Shown: positions 11,723-24,100 of the stretch, piece after piece | Position numbering within the stretch: the first letter of the stretch is position 1 | How the letters are laid out: each line of letters opens with the position of its first letter | Origin: Labyrinthula sp. Ha | Lineage: Eukaryota; Sar; Bigyra; Labyrinthulida; Labyrinthulaceae | NCBI GenBank assembly: GCA_015227615.1 | Contig: JAALGZ010000039.1 | Coordinates: forward strand, 248,001-312,000 | Length of the DNA stretch: 64,000 nucleotides | Direction: 5' to 3' | The notes under the pieces: model-generated | Seen by the model: the letters and a program-made list of their open reading frames with translations, nothing else | What the model was told of the DNA's origin: nothing | Databases searched by the model: none | Made by a program: the position numbers and the translations under genes

Positions 11723-14700
11723 CCCTGTTTTGTTCAAAAAAAATACAATATCTTCAAATAAAAGTATTATGTTTCTTACAGTGAAATCTTTATTTGTAAG
11801 TCTGTTCATAATCCTGTTTATCTTAATTGGTGTTTTGATCAATTCCTCTTTTGGTAATATGGTTTCTGTTTATATTGTTTTGCTGTAGTTTGATGAACTT
11901 TCTTCTTTATTTTTCTTGTTATTCATATTATACGGAGTCTAACTCTCAGTGGTAGTTTTGTTGTTCTAACTAGATTCGAACATTCTTGGTTTTAGGTAAT
12001 ATACTGTTTTTGGCTACTGTATTTTTTTCTCTTATTTTGTCTTGCTCAAGAAAAATAGACATTTTTCGATACTTTAAATTTTCTAGTCTTAACTAAATTC
12101 ATCTTTTTTTTGCTAAATATTATAACCTCTCCAGTTGAATACCTTCATCCATCAAAATAATATCGCAAACCTTTGGTTTCTATTTTTTTAGATTAAGTTT
12201 ACTGTTGGTGATCAAAATATATAGTTTTTCCATTTAGGTTCACTCTGTAATATAATTTTAGATAAATTTGCAGATTTGGTTTCTTTCGTCTCAACTTTTT
12301 ACAAATACACATTGAATAATATAAAATGAAATCCAAATACAGGGAACCAAATAATGCTGTTAAATCGGCGACTAGTCTTATTTGACTCAGAAAAAATTAG
12401 TTATTTTAATCTACGATCCTATTATGTTTATGAATAGTTATAGATGAAACTTTCAACTAAATTCCTTTATCCTCTTGAAATTTAATAGTTTTACATTAGA
12501 GAATTTCCTTCCTTGATCAATATGAATAAGTATATTGCCTTGTATCTAAGAGTACCTAAAATAAGGAATAGAAGCTTCAAAAACTGTATTTTCTTAAGCT
12601 TTTAACAAAACGACTAAAAATATAAACCAAACAACAATAAATACCCTTTCATAACAGTCAATAGTCAACAATATCCCCTGGGTATTTTAGTTTTTACTTC
12701 CAATCCTTTCAGGAGTTCAATTATTTAATTTGAGATTCCTAGTATTCTCTTGTAGTAACAAATGAGACGATATTTTATATTCAATTCTATAAGTACAACA
12801 AAACCAGTATCACCAAGTAGACAGTTAGTTAATACATCAATAAAGTCAAAAGCAAAAGCTTATTATGATCATTTGCCTTCGTTAAAATGTGATGGTTCGC
12901 TTATCTGTTTATGCTTTCATTAAGAGCATTGTGTTTAGGTTCTTTCTTATCTGCCTGAAGTGACTAACTTCCATAGACAATTTTGTCACCATAATTACAG
13001 AATTCTATTATGCTACCTTTTACTTGCAAATTCGTTTCAAGGCCACAGTTTGCTTATTCTATAGATCTTATTCATAGTATAATATTGAACACCGAAAGCT
13101 ACATATTTCTTATTCTTGTAACGGTGAAAACCAGTTTTTAGCAAGATTTTCTTAACCAACCTAAGCCGACGATTACCTTTTTAAGTCCATTTCTACATTC
13201 TCTACTATTGCCATTCCTAGATTCAAAGGATGAACCATATCATTCTTATTGAAGTGTGAGAACAACGTTTAGTTCTGTAACAAAGTTCATACTTTAATTT
13301 ATTTGGAGATAGTCTTTACTCTGGGGGCCAATAAAGATGTAAAATTTATATTTTTATTTTAAACCTATTAAAGCTAATATATTTTGTAAACTTTCTTGTA
13401 CTCGGAAGCGCTCCAACTATATTTTCATTTAACTCATTGTACATTTATTATTATGTACTCTACTATTACAAAGCAGCATGCTTTAATTCTTACCAAAAAT
13501 TAGAGATAGACTTAGTATTGCTTAAGGTCATAAATCATTCAGAAACCGGGTGCACTTATTCACTAGGGCTGTTTATTTAAGCACATATTTATCATCCTAT
13601 TTTCAGAACTATCCTTTTCAAGTGGTCTAGCGACAAGAGAACGTTGGAAGAAAATGGAGATCAATGCAATGCACAAACAACCCGGTTTTTTGTACTAAAA
13701 AATTAAAGATTAGACAGGAATTCGCTTTTTAGCCCTAGAGTATTCTTGTTATCAACCCCATCCAATAAAGTTGTCTCACACTGAAGCGGTGTGATGTTTG
13801 TCCCATTGTATCTTAATCTTTGTGGTTTTCCCCACTTGGTTATGGGTAGGAAGGTAGCTACTTCAATCTAATGTACCAGCAAGGGGAAGATCTTCTTTTT
13901 CACGATGTCCATAAACCCCAGAGCATTTTCAATAGCACCTTAATTGCTATTAAAAAACTAATGCAACCAAACTTTGCTCAAGCCTCCGTTACTGGCTGCT
14001 GTAATTTTGCAAACCTACATCAACTTGAATAACGGTTTAAAATTTGGAATGGCTAAGAAAGATTTAAAGTCTATAATGAATTTATAACTTCTAAATATAT
14101 AGACTTTGTGTAGTTATACAAGAAAACATTCTACAGGATAACTCTGCAGGAATAAAACGAGCCAGAAGCTCATGAACGCAGCAAATAAAGCTTGCTCGAA
14201 ACTCCAAGACTTTCAGCTTAACATATGAGTTTAAATGCTGGAATAAAAGTAATTGAGCTTAAGTTTAACTAAGTAAGGAAAGTTGAAGTTAAGGTATACA
14301 ACGTCCCTAATGTCAACAGGAATTACCAAAGTTATCAACTATAATCGTTTTGACCTCGCTCGAATATATGCCTTGGTGAACAGAAATAAGTGTCTTTGCT
14401 TTTAGACTCTAATCCTTGTTGGCTTTGTGAATAAACTTTATAAAACTACATGGCTCCCAAAAATAAATATGAAAAATCCTCAACCTAGCAGGAAACATTG
14501 CCGATTGTAACCTATATCATATATATCTATGTTTCTTATTATTTTAACAAAAACAGAATGGAGTTAGCTTATAACTCATCAATGGTTAATAAATATAATA
14601 TAAGATGTTTGTGTTATAAAACAATGTCTTTCTCTTTATGTTTGTTTACAAAACGGGTACTTTAGGTTTTTAGTCTATATCGGACATACAGTTAAGATAT

Positions 14701-15060
14701 TGAGATGGCTTGATTACTAAGCTATATAGAGAAATCATTGTTAAAATCCCCTTGTTTCAGCCTACTATAACTCTATCGTACGGACCAATTAATTAATACC
14801 ATCGTTGAGATAGTATGAGTTTACTCTCGTACTGTTTTTGTTATAAATCTATAGAAACTGCTATAATAATAATAAACAGACAAAAATATCAGCTCTTTTT
14901 CAATGAAAAACCGGGAATAAATGAGACCCTTTGACAGTAATAATAAAAATGTTCTAATTATGTAATTCAATAGTGATGGTTTGAAACAATCAGATTTTTA
15001 AGCTAATATAGTACAAATAGTACGTTATATAATACAAAAACAAACCATATAAAAAATATT
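11723..15060. other. AT-rich intergenic desert
   Basis: No gene, RNA gene or repeat array could be supported. Text near 12800-13250 and 13600-13740 is slightly less AT-rich and might be decayed transposon sequence, but no conserved motif came out in any frame. Long reading frames are absent on both strands. Confidence 0.5.
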
Positions 15061-15912
15061 ATGAAAAGACCAAGAGAAAAGATAGCAGCTGATTATAAAC
15101 CAAAGAAACAATGGACTGTTGCAGAAAGACGTGAATATTATAGACGAGCACTGAAAAGACATAGAGCTAAGAGTAAGTTTGAGTTTAACGCAATGAAACA
15201 AAAGAATTCTGAGCTTGAGATGCAAGTTAACGGATTACAAAACACTTATGAAAAATTATCAGATTTGGCTGAATGTTCAAATAATATTACAACTTCATGG
15301 AGTGATGAATATCTGCATTCTCAAAATATAATCATGAAAAAAAAACTTGACGAGCTTTGTCGGAAAAAGAAGTTACTTCTTGGAGTTGCTAACTTACAAA
15401 TGCACTTACCAAATTATCCGTGTGAAAATATTTACCATCAAATTGTCTTGGCTGAAGAACAAGCATTAACTGAGTTTGGTTCCTTAAAGTGTTCAAACCA
15501 TGATGAAGTTAAAATATTTAAAGCAGTAACAAAAAGGGAACTAATATACGTGAAATTACTAAATGCGGGAAGAAACTTTGCAGAGTTTTCCATTGCAAAT
15601 TTATCAAAAGAAAAGTGCGTAAATAAACTTTTGCAACTTTTATCTAGTCCAAAGGAAAAAATATTGGTAAATTACAACTCTGATAAAAGAAATGTACGAA
15701 TGTTTAAGAATAAGTTTTGTTCAGTTGTTTCAAAGGTGAATACAGAACATGCAACCTATGTTTTTTCTTTTTTATCTAGTTTTTCTGGAGAGTTTGAGTT
15801 TTACGCGCCAAAAGTGTACAAAATAAGAGAATACGAAGGTGATGTCTTGTTAACTTTAGTTTATGAAACTTGTCCAGTTGATATTGTTGAACAGATTTGT
15901 AAAACTAATTAG
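15061..15912 (+). CDS. Uncharacterised coiled-coil protein with a bZIP-like basic region
   Basis: This is a 283-residue intronless frame starting at ATG 15061 and ending in TAG. Residues 22-40 are strongly basic (RREYYRRALKRHRAKSK), followed without a break by a helix with heptad-spaced M/L residues to about 69 (KNSELEMQVNGLQNTYEKL). That arrangement is basic region plus leucine zipper, as in bZIP transcription factors, but the usual N-x7-R signature is not clean. The remaining 200 residues form an unrecognised mixed alpha/beta domain with many Lys and Leu. Large C-terminal domains behind a bZIP occur in some protists. It is isolated, with deserts of kilobases on the left and an orphan gene on the right. 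It could also be a non-DNA-binding coiled-coil protein. Confidence 0.6.
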   Translation: MKRPREKIAADYKPKKQWTVAERREYYRRALKRHRAKSKFEFNAMKQKNSELEMQVNGLQNTYEKLSDLAECSNNITTSWSDEYLHSQNIIMKKKLDELCRKKKLLLGVANLQMHLPNYPCENIYHQIVLAEEQALTEFGSLKCSNHDEVKIFKAVTKRELIYVKLLNAGRNFAEFSIANLSKEKCVNKLLQLLSSPKEKILVNYNSDKRNVRMFKNKFCSVVSKVNTEHATYVFSFLSSFSGEFEFYAPKVYKIREYEGDVLLTLVYETCPVDIVEQICKTN

Positions 15913-16583
15913 TCTAAGCAGTAATGCAAAGTAAGATATATGCGTAAATATAACTCTTTTAACCAAGGAAAGATAAATCCCACTTTCTACTTCAGTTTTG
16001 CGCCTGTTTTAAGAATATTATACTAAATAGATAGTGAATATGGGAAGCATTAATCTACTAATTCTTCAGAACCGCAATAAAATGAAGATATCTGGTTTTC
16101 AAAACCAAAGACAGAAAGGAAACAGAAGGTTCCTTAGTTGAAGCAACTACCAATATATAAATCACTTGACTAATTTTTTTTTGAGATTTATTTATTTTTA
16201 TCTCTAGTTATGGCAAAGTTCCCAATCTTATTCCAAAACTTGCTTCTAAAGTAACTGTTCTATCTTCAAAGTCTGCTGCAAAAGGATCAGAAACTCAACA
16301 ACGGCATCTGGATCTTGAAACATTGCCACAAAACAAACTCAAAATAATTGTATCTTTGTCTTCAAACTGCAAATAAACACTTTTGCAGTACCTTAGAATA
16401 CAAATCACATACTCGAGGTTCTCGTTTTCGACCATGTAAGAATATTTGTCATTGATATTTCACAGAAATGCATTTTTCTGGTTGCGATTCGTATCTGCTT
16501 TTACAATATAATTCTTAACCCTCCCAGAGTTTTTCACTTTTTTCTTACAAAACCTTTAAAAATTAGGCTAGAGACAACTATTC

Positions 16584-17234
16584 TTAATTATGTCTTTCAC
16601 CGAATATCAACTTCTTCTTTTCACTTCCAAACTCCATAATTGCATTTACCAAACCCAAAAGCTGTTCTCCAATTATACGAATTATATGCATAAATGGAGT
16701 AACTGCAGAAACACCAACTTCAAAAAACTTGTTCACAAAAATAAATTTGTCAGTAACTTCGTTCACAATTTTTGCTAATTGAACAGCAAGCTCTGAAATT
16801 TCCTTTGCCGTTGTTAAAGAAACCTGGGTTTGTTCCAACAGCTCTCCAGCATCTTCTACAGCATCTTCCTGAAAACATCGCAAATCATTTAAAATCTTTT
16901 TCACGTCTTGAACTGTTTTCCTTGGTTTCTTAATAAAGTCACGTTTGAATCCTTTCATATCAACCAAAACGATTTTTTTTCTTTTTTTTTTCTTCTTCTT
17001 ATTCCCATCTTTATTCTTTCCATCTTTAGGCTGTTTCTCATTTTGTAAATTTTTGTTTTCTATCTCTTCTTCACTTTCACTTCCCAAATCAGGATCGTTC
17101 TCCTTAAGCACCCCCAGTATTAGCTCTACTAATTCTTCTTTTGGTTGCTTAGTAAGAAATTCAGCGGCTTCCTTGTAATTATCCAACTTATTATCCTGTT
17201 CCTTTGAGTCCATTTTGTCTTTTTCTTTTCCCAT
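16584..17234 (-). CDS. Orphan charged protein with poly-lysine linker and helical C-terminal half
   Basis: This is a 216-residue frame starting at ATG 17234 and ending in TAA. I do not recognise it. Residues 1-50 are acidic and helical. An acidic Ser/Glu patch follows (about 52-62), then a lysine-rich stretch with an uninterrupted run of basic residues (about 78-88, KKKKKKRKK), which could be a nuclear-localisation signal. The C-terminal half (about 105-205) is predicted helical, with regular hydrophobic spacing (ELAVQLAKIVNEV) and a more hydrophobic section near 170-195 (FEVGVSAVTPFMHIIRIIG) that may contact a membrane. It lies about 670 bases beyond the bZIP-like gene and converges with it. 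Confidence 0.55.
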   Translation of the reverse strand: MGKEKDKMDSKEQDNKLDNYKEAAEFLTKQPKEELVELILGVLKENDPDLGSESEEEIENKNLQNEKQPKDGKNKDGNKKKKKKRKKIVLVDMKGFKRDFIKKPRKTVQDVKKILNDLRCFQEDAVEDAGELLEQTQVSLTTAKEISELAVQLAKIVNEVTDKFIFVNKFFEVGVSAVTPFMHIIRIIGEQLLGLVNAIMEFGSEKKKLIFGERHN

Positions 17235-19470
17235 TCTTTACCTATTCAAAAATTTTCTTCTACTCTTTAATGTCTATTTAAGACGTCTTTTCTTCGACAC
17301 ATTCAACGGATACATCATATTATTTTGGGCAGTGATACTATTTGTACGTTGAGTTCTGTCCATATAAATATAAACAATCGAAATTGAAAATATTAAAGAA
17401 AACACAAGTGAATTTTATTGTGCCATAGGGAATAAACTCAGAGGTATACATATCTAAGTACAATAGATAGGAAGATAAAGAGAAAGTAGTATATGCTAAA
17501 AAATTAATATGGGTTATGAAAACATACTAACCAATTAGCAAAGTAAGGAACCCGACATCTTATTTGTCGTGACAAAGAAGCTGCACTTATTATTTAGCTA
17601 GGTAAAAAATATCCTTAAACTTTTCCGGTCGCAATATTTATCTATCTTGAGTAACTCCAGAAAGAATTATCTAGTTTTTTCAGTTATGAGTTCTTTCAAC
17701 AAGGATATTCATAAAAATCGATTCTACACTGCGGTTGTTAAGTGTTTCTTTAAATTTATGAACCATATTAATATTGATGGATAAAGATCTTTCTTGATAT
17801 TTTCTTTATGAATTAAAGCAAAAAATATTACGTAATTATCAAATACAATCTTTCTTTCTTGAAGTCTGAATTCAATGTGTCTGTGATCTCCGCGCAATAC
17901 AACTCTTCTTTAGATCAAGTAAAATCTCTATTATTGGTTTATTATGCCAGTAGAAATTCTATGTACTACAAAAATAGTATGCAATTTTCAATCTAGCTTA
18001 TGATAACAATAATGAAATCTCAAAGTAGCAGCTAAAGAACGTCAAGAGAAAATAATATCAGAATTTAAACTACTACGATAAGATCCGTAGAAAAATTTTC
18101 AAAGTCTTAATCATATAGCTTCATCATAAAAGAGATATTGACAATATTTTTTTTAACCTCATCGAGCATAAATTTCATTTAAATAAACCAATGTACAAGA
18201 TCATGATGCTATATAAAGCTATAACCGGTATTCTGATAATTGCTGCTGACAAATTCTTGAAACCCGTAAAAAAACTCTAAGAAATGAAATGAAAAGTTTT
18301 TAATAAGTTCAAAGAAGATATGTCTAATCATACAAAGTAAAGACTGTCGGCCACGCAATATACAGACTTTCCACATAAAAAAACCTTTGATAAAATGAAG
18401 ACGCCGTATGTAGGTAATATGATGCTCAAAATTTTATGTTAAAATTATCTTTGACCTATTCTATTGGGAAATAAAAAAAGAACATCTAAAAAACAAGGGT
18501 CAAATAATGTTTACTAATACCTGTAGCCATAGCAACATATTCGTTCTGTCTACAGTTGAACATTACCTATTGATATCGTACCTCAGGTTCAACCTCTTTA
18601 AACTCTTAATTCATTTACATAAATATCACTAAAAACCATCAGATTCTGAAACATATATCATATTTTAGCGGCAATAGCAAATATAGTCATAGTTGAGAGT
18701 ATATATACTGCCTTAGCGTAAGACCTAGTGTTCCAAACCTTAGTACATTCTATTTCCCTTTTCACTTCAAAATTGAAAGAAGTTTTCGCCATGTTGCCAA
18801 ACACAAAGCTATTTGACCCTGTCTAAAACTGTTTTAACCTCATTTAGAGAATCACCCTCCCTTCTCATATAATGGGCAATGCATATCTGCATTGCAAAAC
18901 AGTTCATTACCATTAGTTGCTTAGACAAAAATCCAAATGGTAAAGTCTTTCTATATTCAAGTACCTCAAAATTTAAAATCCTATCTTATAATTTTAAAAT
19001 TCGAATCCCTTTTTATAGTGACCGCATCTTGATTTTTCATAGAGTATTTCTTGTTCGCAAAATAATAACTGGCCTGATTTTGAAAGTCGTTTCTAATCTA
19101 TCTACTAAATTAGGTAGTGTCAAGTACAATGGAGGTTAGACCCTATCTTAAATATGACAAACAAATACTTTGCTAGAAATGATAAATATTTCGATCGGAA
19201 GTTTTTTCTTTGGATTTTATCCAGTTTTCATAAATTAGTTAGATTAAATATCCAAAGCTTCATTATATCATCATACACTAGTAATATTTTGGTTCTATTT
19301 TAGGGGTACTATAAAATAACTTTGTATTTGTTTCTACCTAGTTCATTAGTTTCTTTTATAAAAGGAATCTGAAGACGGGTAGTGTTATTAACTTTTATCA
19401 AAGAAATATACTAAAATGATATTTACCTGAACTGATGGGTCTAGTGAAACTATTTTTTTCTTTAATTGCT

Positions 19471-19484
19471 ATATATATATATAT
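19471..19484. repeat. (AT)n microsatellite
   Basis: Seven AT dinucleotides in a row. Similar short TA tracts occur at about 20466-20477, 21143-21162, 22313-22326 and 24291-24306, all within the same desert. Confidence 0.9.
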
Positions 19485-19772
19485 TCTTTATTCAATCTAA
19501 GGTATTATATTAGCCAATAACAATAGAGCTATTATGTTTTTAGGAAAGTTCTCTAAGGTCTGTAATTTTATAATAAGAATTAAGTTAGTTGCCACGACAG
19601 TAAGTTTAGCGATAAAAAAAATACCAATTGGGCATTTGTATATATCAAATGTTAACTAACATAATCTGAACATTAAAATATCTAGTAAAACTATTGAAAA
19701 ATCTAGTAATCAAACAATTAAACTAAGGCACAACGCTAAATAAGTGATTTTCTAATTATTTTTAGCTTTTAT

Positions 19773-19785
19773 CCCCCCCCCCCCC
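19773..19785. repeat. Poly-C tract of 13
   Basis: Thirteen consecutive C residues in an otherwise strongly AT-rich desert. A run of nine G sits at 25930-25938. Such runs are rare at this base composition and may also be sites of sequencing or assembly error. Confidence 0.9.
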
Positions 19786-21142
19786 GATCCCTGCACATGA
19801 CCTCTAATTCAATGGAACCTACCTTTTTTCATTTATGTTAACCTTCAGTTTAGTTTCTAAATAATATCGGATAATTCCATTTAATGGTGGTATTTGTAAT
19901 AAATATAGGCTTCGTACCAAGAACCGGTCAAAGTTTGAGATATCTTTTTCTCTCCGCCTTTCATATGTGAAAATATAAACCGCTTTAGCGCAAGTAATTA
20001 CATTTTTGTTATATTATGATAGCAAGTTGAAACCATGGCATTTGATATTACCCGCTCTTTAAATAAGTTTGGTAGTTTTCCAGCTGGTGTAGAAAAATAT
20101 AGAGGAACTATACTGTGTTTTGCATTCACCAATCTTACAAATCATTTTGATTTAAACCATAATCCCAATTAGAGCATATGTTTGTACATTTTAAACATAT
20201 ATATCAGATATCACAGTTGTATTTCGGATGTCAAATTTTAAATTATAAACTATTACTGTCAATAGAAGGCTCAGCAAAGTGTGTGTTTACCTGCTAAAAA
20301 TATTTTGCAGTTGAATATATGACTACGAACCGAGATATGATTCTAACGACGGATACTTCTTAACAGAAACCTCTAAATTGTGTGAAATATTTAGAGACTA
20401 AATATTTTTATTTTTTCCTTTTGTTGCTTAAATTTTAAATATATTTCTGAGACCAGTAGTAAATATATATATATATAGTAGATGATATGTACATTGTTAT
20501 TGAGATAAGAGTATTCAAAACTAAGCTAACCTCTTATTGTTTCATATGGGTACCTGATCAAATTTGATTTAAGATTCCATTGTTTTTAACATAATGTAAA
20601 GCTTGGTTGTAATATGATCTCTTTGTTGGTAGAGATTATGGAACCGAGTAATTCTTAGATGCTAAAATTTTCTTGCATTTCTTAGAAAGATTTGAACATC
20701 CTGATTTGACCAAGAAAAGAAAAACTGCCACATAATATATCAACATTTCTGCTGATATTTTAAGATTTGTTGGAATTATATGGTTCATCTGTAAACTTTT
20801 TAATGCTTCTGTCTGAATTATGCAATTTATACATAACTGTTCTGTGCACTGGAGAACACCCTCACGACATTGGTGAAATAATTGTGAGTAGCAGTATCAA
20901 TCCCTTAAGATTTCATAATTTTAGATTGTAAAAAGAAGGATTATTAATAATTTTTCATTCCTCTAACTCTCAGTTATTTCTTAGGTCAAATCCCATATGT
21001 TTTAGTATACACACATACATTTACTATATTTTATATTAGAAGGTAGACTGGTATTGCTAAAGAGAGATTCGGGATTTAACGTTACATGCAGCAGCAAATG
21101 GCAATTGGGGATAACCAAATTTAGGACCCACTAAACATAAAC

Positions 21143-21162
21143 AATATATATATATATATATA
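21143..21162. repeat. (TA)n microsatellite
   Basis: The longest TA tract in the window, about ten dinucleotides, with no gene nearby. Confidence 0.9.
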
Positions 21163-24100
21163 CTCATTTGGCTAATAACTAGGATATTTAAACTTCCAGG
21201 GAACAAACTATAATGAGTTCAAAATGATAATGTATCGGATTTGATATCCTTGCCTAGTGTGGTTCGTTACTTGGCATCATTCGTTCAATATTATTTGATA
21301 TTTATGGGTATCTTTTTTCAAGGTTCTTGAAATCCTGGCAATAAAATAGATTTTTAGAAAGCATATCAAAATTACTTCATCCCTTAATAATTGGTTAAAA
21401 GACATCAATTCACCCGCTATTTGACTGAGGAATTTCTTCCGCTCAAAATGATTTTTTTTTTGGGTATTATACGAATTGAAGTTGATATAAACAACATTTT
21501 TTGGTAATTTCAAATTTCTGGTTGTTGTTAAATTCTCCAGATACTTTGAAGATCAGAAAATGTTTACAAGTTTAAAGAGATTTCCTAGAAAAAAATTTAT
21601 AAGATTCTAGCAAAATTACGATATTTAGTAATCTCATATATGTAGATCTTGTACATTTGATTGTAGTGAGTGTATTATAACTTTATTGCATGTAACTAAA
21701 TTTAAATGGCTTTTCAAAAATGGCTTAACAGTCCAAGCACATTAAATTATAAAGGATTCAAAAAACTATAACCCATAGGATGGCTTTCAATGATATTAGG
21801 TTCGAACGCGTGTTTATTTATATACCTAAAATTCTTGAAGTCACACTAAAAAAACGTTGCCTAGATATTCAAATACTCGTTAGTATCAAATAATCTGAAG
21901 AAAAATATGGTTGGAACTTGTTTTCCAATACATTATATCTGGCAAATAAAGATGTTGTACTTTAGAATAAATGTGGCGACAAGAGGCAAAAGCACTATAC
22001 GTTTTATTTTAATTACTCCTGGTTTTATACTTATATTGTTTGATCTTATAAATCATTATAATGGAAAATGTTATGTTGTGCTTGCAAAATATTTAGAGTT
22101 TTGTAGACAAGTTGAATAAAGGCTTTGAATCTTGAAACAGCCTTCTTGAATCTTTGAATAAATTATTATTATAATTATGATCAAAAATATGTAAGAACTA
22201 AAGAAAAATAAGATTGGTTACTATGAATCATAAATAATATATAATAGCTACAAAAAAACATAATTTTCTGAAGTGATATAACTTATTAATTTATTTTTTT
22301 CTAGTTTATACAATATATATATATATGTAAAATTTAACAGCATACTTTAAATCTAATATTCAAAATTCCTTTGATATTTAAAGCGATGTAAAGCATTTTT
22401 CTTAGTTCATTCATTAAATTCAACGCGAATTCTCAACGAAAATCTGTTTGATATGTTACTCAGTATTTTAAGGGAGTTTGCTTCATCGCAAATAATATCT
22501 GATAGTCCAGCTGACAGTTTCTCATGAGACTGGGATCTTTACAACTAGAATGACGTTTTTAGTTATTTTTGTTTCAGAATGGACTGGATAATAAATTAGA
22601 ACTTCCATAAGGGCATACCAAATAATTTAGGTTTAAAAAGACCAATGTCACGTGGAAAAATAACTAATTATTAAAATTAAAAAAATCATATAAATAGGTT
22701 CTTTCAAGGCAGACCTGGTAAGCATTGTTGCTGTGCTATATATGTTTTCTTAATTTTTTTGAGATATACCATAGCCTTAAGTGTTATTTTATTACTAAGA
22801 GACTATCGGGGTTTCTCTCAACACTCATGTTGCTTGTTTTGAACTTCTTCAGCTTCCTTGAATTTATATATTCAGAGGACCTACTGTTATTTGCAAACCT
22901 TCTTAATATATCTATTAAAGCCATATTCTGAAAAAAGTATACAAACTGTTGCTAAATGTCAGAGGGACGAATTAAATAAAATAAGTATTTCGTCCATGAA
23001 TCTGAATAAAGTTATTATACATTATCTATAAACTCATTTCGACATATTTCTTTACTTAACATTGCCTAAAATATGAGATTGATCAAGGTCGCCAATGTTT
23101 ATTTTATTGACACAGTTGAAAGCTAATGACCTGATCTCTTATCATTAATCTAGCAGTTAGAACCATTGTTACTTAAAATCTTATTCACACATTTGGCTTA
23201 TATTTACTTTTTCTAATTTTATTTACCAGAAACCATAAGATCTTGTGATTTTAAGAAACATACCTGAAATGAGTCTTAATACCATGTTACAACTTGCGCT
23301 GAGATCGTATCTCTATCTGTATTGCGGTATATATTTTCGGTAAAACTTCATTGTTCCTGGTGTTTGCTACATGTCATTGGATGAGATGATTTCCAATTTT
23401 CTTTGTACATATTTAAAATCTCTTTAGATGTATATTTTGATATTACACCAGAATTTACTAGAGGAAAAATCGACTCCGAAAAACATATCTCTGTTTGGTA
23501 CGAAAGTTATATCCCGTATGTATGGATTCTTCATAGTAGCATCCCAGATCAAATGGCTTCATGAATCATAAGAACTAAAAAAATGTATAATGTTCTATTT
23601 TTTCTAATGTTTCTTATCAATACTATATCTTTTAATGGACCTTACTAATCCAGAAATAATTTTAGCATTTGTCAATTGTCACCAAAATACCACTGAAAAC
23701 TACTGATATCATCTTAATTCTGGAAAGAGCAAAATTTTATTTAAACATCTATTTACTTAAAATGTCATCGCCTTCTATTATCTCCAGTTTAATCAAATAG
23801 AAAGCAGAATATAAATTTAAAAGGCCGTTTAATATTTAAGGATTATATTAGAGAAAGCTAACAGTTTGAAGAAATATTTGGTACTTTAACTTGGTAGTAA
23901 ATGTTGCCAGGGAATTTTAGCTAATTTAATTCAAAAATATTAAGATCTCAATACTATTTCTTTCGGTACCCTGAAAGTCACCCTTGGGTTCATAATTTGT
24001 ATGCAATATTTATATCTCTAGTATTCTAAGCGATAATTAGAATGGGCAGAAATCAAATAGAGTTCCAAATACATTGTACCCAGATAAACCTCTTTTTATG

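Noticed and set aside
18540-18800. Minus-strand text faintly like the copia RNase H region
   Set aside because: One weak box in a single short frame; too decayed to separate from chance.
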